Source: Lachnospiraceae bacterium
GTDB taxonomy: Bacteria > Bacillota > Clostridia > Lachnospirales > Lachnospiraceae
Length of the DNA: 64,000 nucleotides
Reading direction: 5' to 3'
Assembly (NCBI GenBank): GCA_015056765.1
Contig: SVFQ01000003.1
Location: 90,433-154,432 of the forward strand
Each line of letters begins with the position of its first letter. The first letter of the stretch is position 1. Below are positions 1 to 7,773 of this stretch, piece after piece. Made by a program: the position numbers and the translations under genes. A model generated the notes under the pieces. It made no database searches. It was given only the letters and a program-made list of their open reading frames with translations, and was not told where the DNA came from.

Positions 1-1413
1 TGTAGAAAAGGTCTTGAGTATGGCGACTTTGCAGTGCTGTATCGTACCAATGCCCAGGCTCGACTTCTAGAAGAGCGATTCGTGGTAGCAGGTACTCCTT
101 ATGAAGTCGTAGGCGGTACCAACTTCTATGCGAGACGTGAAATCAAAGACGTACTTGCTTACTTAAAGACCATCGCCAACGGCGTGGATGATGTGGCAGT
201 AAAGCGTATCCTGAACGTACCAAAGCGTGGCATCGGTGCCACCAGTGTGACGAAAATTCAGGCCTATGCAGATGCCCATGGTATGAGCTTCTATGACGCA
301 TTATGCGTAGCAAAAGATATCCCGGATTTAAGCAGAGGGGCTTCTAAGGTAGAGCCTTTTGTGAATCTGATTCAGAGACAGAGAAGTATCCTGCCGCACT
401 ATACTTTACAGGAATTCGTAGAGAAACTCTTAGAAGATATCGGATACTACGAGTATTTGAAAGACTCCGACGATGAAGATGCAGAAGACCGTATCGAAAA
501 CGTGCAGGAACTTGTGAATAAAGTGGTAGCTTACGAAGAAAGCGCCAGCGAAGCCACAGAAGAAGGCGGCGAAGGCCCTACTCTTAGCGGCTTTTTGGAA
601 GAAGTAGCGTTGGTAGCAGATATCGATGCCATCAAAGAAGATGACAACCACGTACTCCTTATGACATTGCATGCTGCTAAAGGTTTGGAGTTCCCACATG
701 TATACTTAGCAGGTATGGAAGATGGTGTCTTCCCCAGCTATATGACTATCGTCAGCGATGACCCTACCGATGTAGAGGAAGAGCGACGTTTAGCATATGT
801 AGGTATCACCAGAGCAAAACAGGATTTGACTCTGACAGCAGCCAAATTCCGTATGATTCACGGTGAGACCCAGCAGAATGCGGTAAGCCGTTTCGTACAT
901 GAGATTCCGAGTCCTTTATTAGATGGCTTCGTACCCAAGACGAGACGCCGTAGCGACTATGATGACGACAATCTGGGCTTTGCCAGCGAGCCAAGTAACC
1001 GAGGATTTGGCGGAAGCGGATTTGGCGGCGAACGTTCCGGATTTGGAAGCAGCCAGAGCAGCAGTAATCTGCGTACTGTAAACTACCAGAGCGTAGATTA
1101 TAGTAAGGTCCAGCAGAGTCGTACCGCGTTTGGCTCTACTCCGGGACGAGCTATCCCTGATATGAGACCTGTAGGTATCAAGTCTCCAAGTAAGCCGGGA
1201 CTTGGCGGCATCGGCGGACTATCCAAGGGTGCTCCATCAGCCCCTGTTACCATCGATTACACAGTAGGAGACCGCGTATCACATATCAAGTTTGGCGAAG
1301 GCAAAGTACTGGCTATGGAAAAGGGCCCGAAGGACACCAAAGTCACAGTAGAATTCGATGGCGCAGGACAGCGTACCATGTATGCAGCCTTTGCAAAACT
1401 CAAGAAATTGTAA
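1..1413 (+). CDS. pcrA: ATP-dependent DNA helicase PcrA/UvrD, C-terminal part (5' end outside window)
   Basis: This is the C-terminal part of a superfamily 1A 3'-5' DNA helicase used in repair and replication-fork maintenance. The frame is open from base 1, so the gene starts upstream. Helicase motifs are visible: RTNAQARLLEE (motif IV region), TLHAAKGLEF followed by LAGMEDGVFPS (motif V), and EEERRLAYVGITRAK with the motif VI arginine. They are followed by a Gly/Ser-rich linker (FGGSGFGGERSGFG) and a C-terminal Tudor-like module (VGDRVSHIKFGEGKV), which in PcrA binds RNA polymerase. The N-terminal Walker A domain is not visible. PcrA is preferred over UvrD or Rep because of the C-terminal module and the Firmicutes setting. 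An 11-bp hairpin follows the stop. Confidence 0.93.
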   Translation, partial: CRKGLEYGDFAVLYRTNAQARLLEERFVVAGTPYEVVGGTNFYARREIKDVLAYLKTIANGVDDVAVKRILNVPKRGIGATSVTKIQAYADAHGMSFYDALCVAKDIPDLSRGASKVEPFVNLIQRQRSILPHYTLQEFVEKLLEDIGYYEYLKDSDDEDAEDRIENVQELVNKVVAYEESASEATEEGGEGPTLSGFLEEVALVADIDAIKEDDNHVLLMTLHAAKGLEFPHVYLAGMEDGVFPSYMTIVSDDPTDVEEERRLAYVGITRAKQDLTLTAAKFRMIHGETQQNAVSRFVHEIPSPLLDGFVPKTRRRSDYDDDNLGFASEPSNRGFGGSGFGGERSGFGSSQSSSNLRTVNYQSVDYSKVQQSRTAFGSTPGRAIPDMRPVGIKSPSKPGLGGIGGLSKGAPSAPVTIDYTVGDRVSHIKFGEGKVLAMEKGPKDTKVTVEFDGAGQRTMYAAFAKLKKL

Positions 1414-1428
1414 GCCTTAAATCTTCAT

Positions 1429-1453
1429 AAACTCCTAGCCACGCTAGGAGTTT
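1429..1453 (+). terminator. Hairpin after pcrA, probable weak terminator
   Basis: There is a perfect 11-bp stem (AAACTCCTAGC / GCTAGGAGTTT) with a 3-base loop (CAC), 15 bases after the pcrA stop. The T tract is short (TTTAGTTGTA), so termination may be incomplete. Confidence 0.6.
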
Positions 1454-1464
1454 AGTTGTATAAT
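1436..1464 (+). promoter_or_regulatory. Possible promoter for the small membrane protein gene
   Basis: TAGCCA (1436-1441), a 17-base spacer and TATAAT (1459-1464) lie 32 bases before the ATG at 1496. The -10 is perfect and the -35 matches 4 of 6 bases. The -35 overlaps the pcrA terminator stem. GGGGAGGT at 1483-1490 is the ribosome binding site. Confidence 0.4.
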
Positions 1465-1495
1465 GAACACATAATATGTACTGGGGAGGTGCAGT

Positions 1496-1771
1496 ATGGA
1501 CTACATTAAAGATTTAATCGAGAAAAACAAAAAAGAAGAGGAAGATAACAAAACTCTTATTTTTATTCTTTGTGCTGTACTATTGTTGGTACTTCTTGGT
1601 GGAGTTATCTATCTGATTTTCAAAAAACGCCAGGAGTGTGAGCTGAGTGCTTTCGATGAAGAATTGGAAGACGAAGAAGGCTACGAAGACGAGTTTGACG
1701 AGTCCGATCATCATTCCGTGTACATTGATTTACGCAAGGAAGAAGATAATACTAATTCAGAGGATGCCTAA
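1496..1771 (+). CDS. Small acidic single-pass membrane protein, unknown function
   Basis: The 91-residue protein has a charged N-terminal 20 residues rich in Lys and Glu, and one strong membrane segment at about residues 21-43 (LIFILCAVLLLVLLGGVIYL). A strongly acidic cytoplasmic or surface tail follows (runs of Glu/Asp such as EELEDEEGYEDEFDE), ending in a polar stretch. A strong ribosome binding site (GGGGAGGT) precedes the ATG by five bases. No catalytic motif is visible and no family is recognised. The gene appears monocistronic: hairpins lie on both sides and it has its own promoter-like sequence. Its stop codon forms the loop of its own terminator. Confidence 0.8.
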   Translation: MDYIKDLIEKNKKEEEDNKTLIFILCAVLLLVLLGGVIYLIFKKRQECELSAFDEELEDEEGYEDEFDESDHHSVYIDLRKEEDNTNSEDA

Positions 1772-1790
1772 GGCATCCTCTTTTCTTCTT
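1760..1790 (+). terminator. Intrinsic terminator with the stop codon in its loop
   Basis: A 9-bp perfect stem GAGGATGCC / GGCATCCTC (1760-1768, 1772-1780) is followed by TTTTCTTCTT. The 3-base loop (1769-1771) is the TAA stop codon of the preceding gene. Confidence 0.9.
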
Positions 1791-1948
1791 CTGATCAACT
1801 GTAGATTGGTCGACAAATCCCGTAATTGGCCAACCAAAAGGAAACTTTGAATACTTTATAGAGTTTTTAGAACTCGTTCACAGTTTGTACATATTTCCGA
1901 TGTAGACTATCAAACGTTGAGTTTTTAAGAAAGGAAATATGAATTAGT

Positions 1949-2095
1949 ATGAATACTGGTTTTGGTGCAGCAGCTGATTTCATGGCTAAAGTGAATCAGC
2001 AGTGTGAAGAGCTGTTTTCTTCCGAAGACGGCAAAGTGATTAAGAAAACCCCTGCAAACGTAGAAAAAGAACCTAAAAAGTTGCAGGAGCGGTAA
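1949..2095 (+). CDS. Possible 48-residue protein, unknown
   Basis: This short ATG-to-TAA frame encodes a protein starting MNTGFGAAADFMAKVNQQ and ending in a Lys/Glu-rich tail (EKEPKKLQER). AAAGGAAA lies about 12 bases upstream, which is rather far. A two-codon frame (ATG AAT TAG, 1939-1947) stands just before the start. The composition looks protein-like: an amphipathic front and a charged tail, with one Cys. No family is recognised. It lies alone in a 500-base spacer and is followed by a series of RNA hairpins and a terminator, so it could instead be part of a structured RNA or a leader peptide. Confidence 0.4.
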   Translation: MNTGFGAAADFMAKVNQQCEELFSSEDGKVIKKTPANVEKEPKKLQER

Positions 2096-2197
2096 CATGC
2101 TAAAAGGGGATATACTTGATTTTTGGCTAGAGACATGTTAAAGTTTCAATTGACTAATTGTCCACGGAGCTTTCGTGGTAAACCAAAAATGAGAAAT
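2094..2197 (+). other. Intergenic stretch with several consecutive hairpins
   Basis: Between the 48-codon frame and the terminator at 2198 three stems can be drawn: AACATG/CATGTT (2094-2099, 2134-2139), CAATT/AATTG (2147-2151, 2156-2160) and CCACG/CGTGG (2162-2166, 2174-2178). With the terminator this gives four hairpins in 135 bases. No known riboswitch was recognised. The rest of the 1772-2272 spacer (1791-1948) shows nothing clear beyond weak promoter-like sequence (TTGTAC 1885, TATCAA 1908). Confidence 0.35.
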
Positions 2198-2229
2198 AAT
2201 GAGGATACGTTAGGTATCCTCATTTTTTT
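2198..2229 (+). terminator. Intrinsic terminator
   Basis: An 11-bp perfect stem AATGAGGATAC / GTATCCTCATT (2198-2208, 2214-2224) with loop GTTAG is followed by a T tract. It closes whatever transcript covers 1949-2197. Confidence 0.9.
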
Positions 2230-2234
2230 GCTTA

Positions 2235-2258
2235 TAGCACCCGTATTTCTTGGTGCTA
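2235..2258 (+). promoter_or_regulatory. Leader hairpin before the rlmD-like gene
   Basis: A 7-bp stem TAGCACC / GGTGCTA (2235-2241, 2252-2258) with a 10-base loop ends four bases before the GGAG ribosome binding site of the gene at 2273. It could affect translation start, though no ligand class is evident. Confidence 0.35.
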
Positions 2259-2272
2259 AACCGGAGTAGTAG

Positions 2273-3655
2273 ATGAAAAAAGGCGAAATCGTAGAGGGTA
2301 TCATCACGCAGGTGGACTTCCCGAATAAGGGGAGGATGACAGTAGAAGATGCTGAAGTGATGGTAAAGAATGGCTTGCCGGGACAGAAGGTGCAGGCTAG
2401 ATTAAAGAAGAAAAGATCCGGGAAATGGGAGGCAGACCTTTTAGAAGTCCTGGAGAAGTCTCCTGATGAGATAGAGAGTCCATGTCCACACTTTGGTACG
2501 TGCGGCGGATGCGCGTATCTATCTCTTCCCTATGAGAAAAGTATTGAACTGAAAAGACAGCAGGTACAGCGCCTCTTAGAAAAGCCACTGGCGAGACAGA
2601 CGAAACCTTGGGTATTAGAAGGTATCAAGGAAAGCCCAGCAAGATACGGCTATCGTAATAAGATGGAGCTGACCTTTGGAGATGAAGTAAAGGGCGGAGA
2701 GCTTTCACTGGGGATGCATAAGAAGGGAAGCTTTTATGATATCGTGAATGTACCACAGTGTCAGATTATGGATGCTGACTATCGTGCCATCGTGACCTAT
2801 ACCAGAGAGTACTTCTTAAAGGCAGGCATTCCTTTCTATCATAAGATGTCCAAGGAAGGCTACTTAAGACATCTGATGGTGCGTAAGGCTATGGCTACCG
2901 GCGAAATCCTGATTGCCCTGGTGACTACTACCCAGATGGACCTTGACTTGACAGAGTATGTGGAGGGACTGAAGGCATTGCCATTAGAGGGCACCATCGC
3001 CGGTATCCTGCATACCTTAAATGACACTTTGGCAGACACCATTCAAAGTGATGAAACCAGAGTATTATATGGCAGAGATTTCTTTGAAGAGAAGCTGCTG
3101 GGCCTGACTTTCCAGGTGACAGAGTTTTCCTTCTTCCAGACCAATTCTCATAGCGCGGAAGTGCTGTATGATACAGCCAGAGAGTTCATCGGCTCTATCG
3201 ATGTGGAGAATCCTGTCATCTATGACTTATACAGCGGAACCGGCACCATCGCACAGCTGATGGCTCCTGTAGCAGGCAAAGTCATCGGTGTGGAAATCGT
3301 GGAAGAGGCAGTAGAAGCAGCCAAAGAAAATGCCAAGAAGAATGGTTTATCTAACTGTGAATTCATCGCAGGCGATGTACTGAAAGTGATCGATGATATC
3401 GAAGAAAAGCCGGACTTTATCATATTAGATCCGCCGAGAGATGGGGTGCATCCAAAGGCACTGCAGAAGATTTTATCCTATGACCTGCCAAGACTTCTCT
3501 ATATTTCCTGCAAGCCTACCAGCTTGGCTAGAGACTTAGAAGCCTTCTTAGATCATGGATACTATATGGAAAAAGCAATTTGCGTGGATCAGTTCCCTTG
3601 GACCACGGGGGTAGAGACCATCGCACTTTTGGTAAAAGAAGAAAAGGCAAATTAA
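2273..3655 (+). CDS. rlmD: 23S rRNA (uracil-5-)-methyltransferase, RlmD/RlmCD (TrmA) family
   Basis: The product methylates C5 of uridine in 23S rRNA using S-adenosylmethionine. The 460-residue length and domain order fit the family. An N-terminal TRAM-like RNA-binding region (about 1-60) is followed by a 4Fe-4S cysteine cluster (CPHFGTCGGC, near residue 75). A central RNA-binding region and a Rossmann methyltransferase domain (DLYSGTGTIAQ, VIGVEIVEEAV) come next. The motif LDPPRDG and the catalytic cysteine in LYISCKP near the end complete the set. The start is supported by GGAG six bases upstream. Gram-positive members can modify both U747 and U1939, so RlmCD activity is equally possible; the sequence does not decide this. 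Confidence 0.93.
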   Translation: MKKGEIVEGIITQVDFPNKGRMTVEDAEVMVKNGLPGQKVQARLKKKRSGKWEADLLEVLEKSPDEIESPCPHFGTCGGCAYLSLPYEKSIELKRQQVQRLLEKPLARQTKPWVLEGIKESPARYGYRNKMELTFGDEVKGGELSLGMHKKGSFYDIVNVPQCQIMDADYRAIVTYTREYFLKAGIPFYHKMSKEGYLRHLMVRKAMATGEILIALVTTTQMDLDLTEYVEGLKALPLEGTIAGILHTLNDTLADTIQSDETRVLYGRDFFEEKLLGLTFQVTEFSFFQTNSHSAEVLYDTAREFIGSIDVENPVIYDLYSGTGTIAQLMAPVAGKVIGVEIVEEAVEAAKENAKKNGLSNCEFIAGDVLKVIDDIEEKPDFIILDPPRDGVHPKALQKILSYDLPRLLYISCKPTSLARDLEAFLDHGYYMEKAICVDQFPWTTGVETIALLVKEEKAN

Positions 3656-3674
3656 AGAAAGAGAGAGCGTACTT

Positions 3675-4943
3675 ATGAAAATTGCAGCAATTATTATCTT
3701 TATATTGATGTATGTCTTGATGATTCTGCTTCCCAAGCATCGTTATCTGGTGGCTTTGGGGACAGCACTTGTGTACATCATCGGTGGCATCCTGCCATTT
3801 GGCCAGGTATGGGGTGTCATAGACTGGAACGTCCTTTTGATGCTGTGGGGTACCATGATGCTTGTGGACTACTTCATTGCTTCCAAGATGCCGGCGAGAG
3901 TAGCAGACTGGCTTTTGAAGATTTCTAAAAATGTCATGTGGGTTACCATCGCCATGTCCTTATTCTCCGGACTGATTTCTGCGTTTATCGATAACGTGGC
4001 TACAGTTCTGATGGTGGCACCTGTTGGTCTTGCAGTATGTAAGAAGTTGAAAATCAATCCGGTACCCATGATTATTAGTATCGCAGTATCTTCTAATCTA
4101 CAGGGTGCAGCTACTTTAGTAGGTGATACGACTTCCATTATGCTGGCAGCTGCAGCGAAGATGGACTTCAATGATTTCTTCTGGATGAATGGAAAACCGG
4201 GTATCTTCTTTGCAGTAGAGCTGGGTGCTTTGGCAACCGTATTTATCATGCTGATTCTATTCCGCAAGGATACCCAAAAGGTAGACAGTGATCAGCTGAC
4301 AGAAGTAACAGATTATGTACCTACCATCATGATGCTGGCACATATCGTATTCCTGATCATCGCATCCTTTATTCCAAATAAGCCGGAAATCACCAACGGT
4401 GTGATCTGCGTGGTATGTGGTATTATTAATATTGTATGGGAATACCTCAAACACAAAGATAAAGAAGAGCTGATTAGCTGCCTGAAGAATATGGATTATC
4501 AGACCATGGCGTTACTGCTTGGCCTTTTCATGGTCATCGGTGGTATCACGGAGATTGGTTTGATTGATGATTTGGCAAATGGAATCGCCAGCATCGGTAC
4601 AGGCAATATCTTCTTGCTTTATACCATTATCGTATGGGGATCTGTATTGATTTCTGCATTTATCGATAATATTCCATATGTAGCTACCATGCTGCCGGTA
4701 CTTGGCGGTGTAGCATCTGTTATGGGTGGTGATCCGAACCTTTTATACTTCGGTCTTTTGATCGGTGCTACCTTGGGCGGTAATATCACTCCAATCGGCG
4801 CTTCTGCCAATATCGCAGGCGTTGGTATGCTTCGTAAAGAGGGTTATGAGGTTCGATTTAGAGACTTTATGCGTATCGGTGTGCCTTTTACACTGACAGC
4901 TGTACTAGTTGGTTACCTCTTCATTTGGTTTGTGTGGAAATAG
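3675..4943 (+). CDS. ArsB/NhaD-superfamily (SLC13-like) ion or anion transporter
   Basis: This 422-residue integral membrane protein has about 10-11 hydrophobic segments. It shows the two-fold internal symmetry of the ion-transporter superfamily: FSGLISAFIDNVATVLMVAP in the first half matches LISAFIDNIPYVATMLPV in the second. NLQGAATLVGDTTSIM likewise matches LGGNITPIGASANI. These paired Asn-Pro/Gly-rich hairpins carry the substrate in related proteins. Family members move sodium, arsenite, citrate or other anions, and the sequence does not decide which. The gene starts 19 bases after the methyltransferase stop and is followed 18 bases later by a hydrolase gene, so all three probably share a transcript. 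Confidence 0.85.
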   Translation: MKIAAIIIFILMYVLMILLPKHRYLVALGTALVYIIGGILPFGQVWGVIDWNVLLMLWGTMMLVDYFIASKMPARVADWLLKISKNVMWVTIAMSLFSGLISAFIDNVATVLMVAPVGLAVCKKLKINPVPMIISIAVSSNLQGAATLVGDTTSIMLAAAAKMDFNDFFWMNGKPGIFFAVELGALATVFIMLILFRKDTQKVDSDQLTEVTDYVPTIMMLAHIVFLIIASFIPNKPEITNGVICVVCGIINIVWEYLKHKDKEELISCLKNMDYQTMALLLGLFMVIGGITEIGLIDDLANGIASIGTGNIFLLYTIIVWGSVLISAFIDNIPYVATMLPVLGGVASVMGGDPNLLYFGLLIGATLGGNITPIGASANIAGVGMLRKEGYEVRFRDFMRIGVPFTLTAVLVGYLFIWFVWK

Positions 4944-4961
4944 AATTAGAAAGAGAAAGAA

Positions 4962-5720
4962 ATGAATAAGAATCAAAGACAGAGAAAGCCATGGGTGATT
5001 CCTCTTCATATTGCGGTAGGAATCCTGGGGGTGCTGGCTGTTTTTGCATGTGTATTTAAATTTTATGCGCTGCATTATTATCATGCAGATGAAAAGACAA
5101 TCGCTGCCATAGAGCAATCAGGCAACGCGATTGAAACAAAAATTGATAAAGATACCTATCTGTTTTATCCTGCTAGTGGACAGGTGAAATGCGGTATCAT
5201 ATTTTATCCCGGTGGAAGGGTAGAGTATTCTGCCTATAGGGGGCTGATGTATCGCCTGGCTGAGGAAGGCTTTGTATGTGTCCTTCCCAGAATGCCGGAG
5301 AATCTGGCTATCCTTAGTGAGTCGGCAGCAGAGGCTATACCGGAGAAAGTACCACAGATCAAAGAGTGGTATTTGGCAGGGCATTCCCTTGGCGGAGTGG
5401 CGGCCAGCAAATACATTGGAGAACACGCAGACGAGTTTGCTGGTATGATTTTCTGTGCCAGCTATACTTTGACAGATTTAAGCGAATCCGGACTAAGGGT
5501 TCTTAGCATCTATGGTACCGAGGATAAGGTTTTGAATCGGGAAAAGTACGCAGAGTGTATGAGTAATCTTCCGGATGAAACAGAAACCTTCTTGATTGAA
5601 GGCGGTTGCCATTCTTATTTTGGATGCTATGGCATGCAAGAAGGGGATGGAAATCCTACTATCACGAACGAAGAACAAATCAATCTGGTGGCAGAAGAAA
5701 TCGCCAGATGGATTCCATAA
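4962..5720 (+). CDS. Membrane-anchored alpha/beta-hydrolase
   Basis: The 252-residue alpha/beta-fold hydrolase has an N-terminal membrane anchor or uncleaved signal at about residues 10-35 and a basic start, so the catalytic domain probably faces outside. The nucleophile elbow is GHSLGG with Ser142. A likely acid is the Asp in YGTEDKV and a likely histidine is in EGGCHSYFG. The substrate is not evident; relatives act as esterases or carboxymethylenebutenolidase-like enzymes. It follows the transporter gene by 18 bases and a strong hairpin terminator ends the unit. Confidence in the fold is high and in the substrate is low. Confidence 0.85.
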   Translation: MNKNQRQRKPWVIPLHIAVGILGVLAVFACVFKFYALHYYHADEKTIAAIEQSGNAIETKIDKDTYLFYPASGQVKCGIIFYPGGRVEYSAYRGLMYRLAEEGFVCVLPRMPENLAILSESAAEAIPEKVPQIKEWYLAGHSLGGVAASKYIGEHADEFAGMIFCASYTLTDLSESGLRVLSIYGTEDKVLNREKYAECMSNLPDETETFLIEGGCHSYFGCYGMQEGDGNPTITNEEQINLVAEEIARWIP

Positions 5721-5729
5721 GACAAAGAC

Positions 5730-5770
5730 AAAAGCACCGATAGGCATTGCCTGTTCGGTGCTTTTGCTAT
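5730..5770 (+). terminator. Bidirectional terminator between convergent genes
   Basis: AAAAGCACCGA / TCGGTGCTTTT (5730-5740, 5755-5765) encloses a second small stem AGGC/GCCT. T runs lie on both sides, so it can end both the hydrolase transcript and the opposing gene at 5786-6082. Confidence 0.88.
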
Positions 5771-5785
5771 GAGGAGATATAAAAA

Positions 5786-6082
5786 TTAAAAAACGGTAAG
5801 ATTCTTAAGTGGAGCGGCGCGTCTAATCTCGCCTCTTCTGACGCGGAGCACATCTCCGCCTACCAGTTCAATCATTTGCTGGCCCTGGCTGATCTTTTCC
5901 CAGATGGCCTGCTCTAGTTTGCGATAGTCTTCTTCATCCAAGGGAATGATGTAATCATGATGCGTGTGCTCTGTAGAGATAATGGCAGAACGGTTTACTT
6001 TATCATAGCGAAAGCCGTGAAAAGAACATATCTCTGGCAATACGAAGTCGTAGGTGTCTAAACACTGCATTTTGATAAACAT
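5786..6082 (-). CDS. Small cytosolic protein, unknown function
   Basis: This 98-residue protein has no signal or membrane segment. The chosen start (complement of CAT at 6080-6082, giving MFIKMQCLDTYDF) has GGGAGG six bases upstream; a start 39 bases earlier has no such site. The sequence contains a His-rich patch (STEHTHHDYIIP) and an Arg-rich end (DVLRVRRGEIRRAAP). No known family is recognised. It is divergent from the GGDEF-EAL gene at 6202 and convergent with the hydrolase, so it stands as its own unit. A TATAAT-like -10 on the minus strand lies at 6122-6127. Confidence 0.7.
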   Translation of the reverse strand: MFIKMQCLDTYDFVLPEICSFHGFRYDKVNRSAIISTEHTHHDYIIPLDEEDYRKLEQAIWEKISQGQQMIELVGGDVLRVRRGEIRRAAPLKNLTVF

Positions 6083-6166
6083 AATCAGCCTCCCTTGCAT
6101 ATAGTCTAACTCTTTACCCATATTATACTGCTGGTGTCAGAAAATAGCACGTAAAATTCGCAATAG

Positions 6167-6195
6167 TAGTCAAAAATTAAAGAAAATGATAAAAT
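6167..6195 (+). promoter_or_regulatory. Promoter placing transcription start at or near the ATG of the 6202 gene
   Basis: TAGTCA (6167-6172), a 17-base spacer and TAAAAT (6190-6195) lie directly before ATG at 6202. Only six bases separate the -10 from the ATG, and no Shine-Dalgarno sequence is present. This suggests a leaderless mRNA. Confidence 0.5.
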
Positions 6196-6201
6196 GAGTC
6201 T

Positions 6202-7746
6202 ATGAAACTGGAGCAGTATAGTCGCGACGAATTAGATAGAATACTGCGAATCTTGCAACACGCTTTTTCGCAAGTTTATCTGATAGACCCGGATAGGGAA
6301 GAGATTTTACAACTGGGAGATGACGGAATGATTCTACCTACAGGGTCTTATTTACGTGAGGTGGAAGCCTTCGATATGAATCATTGTGAGTCCATCCCGG
6401 TGCGACTTAGTATCGAAAACGGAGAGCAGTATTCAGCACTTTTATGCTACAGCTCCTTACTGAATCAGGAAGCAGCCGGAGAGGAAGCAGAGTATTTCCT
6501 CTATCATGACACGCTGACAGGTCTTTTGAATCAGGAGGGGGTATGCCGCAGAATCAGGGAAGCCCTGGAGCAAAATCCGGACAGACCTTTGGTGTTGGTG
6601 GCTGCCAATCTTTGGAACTACCGGATTTTGACTGATTTATTTGGCAGAGCCAAAGGGACAGAAGTGATTCAAAAAATTGCGGACCTTTTAAGAGAACAAT
6701 GCGGAGAGGGCACCATATACGGCAGAATTCGAGATGATCATTTTGTGGTATGTATGCCTGCAGAGCGTTTCAGTGAAGAAGTGCTGGAAGGCGCTGCTCG
6801 TCAGATCAGGGCTATTCCCATCAGTTCCTCTTATCAGCTTTATATGCATATGGGGGTCTATGTGGTGTCCGATGTCCATATGCCGGTACAGCACATGATC
6901 GATCGAGCTACTTTTGCTATCCATAATATACACAAAGAAGACGATCACTTTATCGCGTATTTCACGGATTCCATGCAGGAAAAGCTGCAGTTGGAAGAGC
7001 AGATACTAGATGAATTTAAGCAGAATCTGGAAGAAGGACGTTTCCAGATTTATTTACAGGCCAGGGTGAATAACAATGCCAGAATAGAGGGAGCAGAAGT
7101 GCTGGTGCGCTGGGTATTACCGGATGGCACCATAAAGGAGCCGGCGGAGTTTTTGGGAATCCTGGAGAAGACAGATTTTATTACCCACATGGATTACTAT
7201 GTATGGGAACAAAGCGTGAAGCTTTTGCATAAGTGGGACGGTAGCAGATTTGGCCATTTGTTTTTGTCTATCAATGTTTCACCAAGGGATTTCTACTATA
7301 TCGACGTAGAACAGGTGCTGACGGAACTTTTGGAGAAGCATCAGGTGCCCAAGGAGAGACTTCGCATTGAGGTGACAGTAAATGCTTTGGCTACGGATTT
7401 AAGTAGACAGATGTTTTATATCAATCGTCTAAAGGCAGCGGGGTTTACCGTTGAGATAGACGATTTTACAAAGAATATGTCTGCTGTGGGGGTGCTGATG
7501 GACACCAAAGCAGACACGTTAAAATTCAACTTAAGATATTTCAGAGATGCCATGGATAATTCACGAAGCAGACAGATGACCTTATCTTTTATCGAAATGT
7601 CGAAAAAACTGGGTATGAAAGTGGCAATCGAAGGAATCGAGACAGAAAAGCAGTTTGAAGAAGCAAAACTGTTAGGCTCCGACACTCTGCAGGGATACTA
7701 TTTTTCAAAGCCTATTCCGGTAGAGCAATTTGAGGCGAATTTATAA
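6202..7746 (+). CDS. Degenerate GGDEF - EAL domain protein (c-di-GMP signalling)
   Basis: This 514-residue cytosolic protein has no membrane segment. An N-terminal region (1-105) of unknown fold is followed by a GGDEF-type domain (about 106-255). It keeps the HDTLTGLLN start but has RDDHF (177-181) in place of GGDEF, so it should not make c-di-GMP. The EAL domain (about 265-514) keeps the Glu of the EAL motif (EVL, E299), the Asn in SINVSP, IDDF, the Lys of LKFN, EGIE and QGYYFSKP. However, the loop after DDF (TKNMSAV) is unlike the usual GTGYSSL and LKID has become LKFN. It may be a weak phosphodiesterase or a c-di-GMP receptor. It is followed 27 bases later by another c-di-GMP gene. Confidence 0.88.
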   Translation: MKLEQYSRDELDRILRILQHAFSQVYLIDPDREEILQLGDDGMILPTGSYLREVEAFDMNHCESIPVRLSIENGEQYSALLCYSSLLNQEAAGEEAEYFLYHDTLTGLLNQEGVCRRIREALEQNPDRPLVLVAANLWNYRILTDLFGRAKGTEVIQKIADLLREQCGEGTIYGRIRDDHFVVCMPAERFSEEVLEGAARQIRAIPISSSYQLYMHMGVYVVSDVHMPVQHMIDRATFAIHNIHKEDDHFIAYFTDSMQEKLQLEEQILDEFKQNLEEGRFQIYLQARVNNNARIEGAEVLVRWVLPDGTIKEPAEFLGILEKTDFITHMDYYVWEQSVKLLHKWDGSRFGHLFLSINVSPRDFYYIDVEQVLTELLEKHQVPKERLRIEVTVNALATDLSRQMFYINRLKAAGFTVEIDDFTKNMSAVGVLMDTKADTLKFNLRYFRDAMDNSRSRQMTLSFIEMSKKLGMKVAIEGIETEKQFEEAKLLGSDTLQGYYFSKPIPVEQFEANL

Positions 7747-7773
7747 ATCGGGGAAGAACTATAGGGGAATACC

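Noticed and set aside
1647-1850. 67-residue plus-strand frame overlapping the small membrane protein gene
   Set aside because: It runs across the intrinsic terminator at 1760-1790 and has no ribosome binding site.
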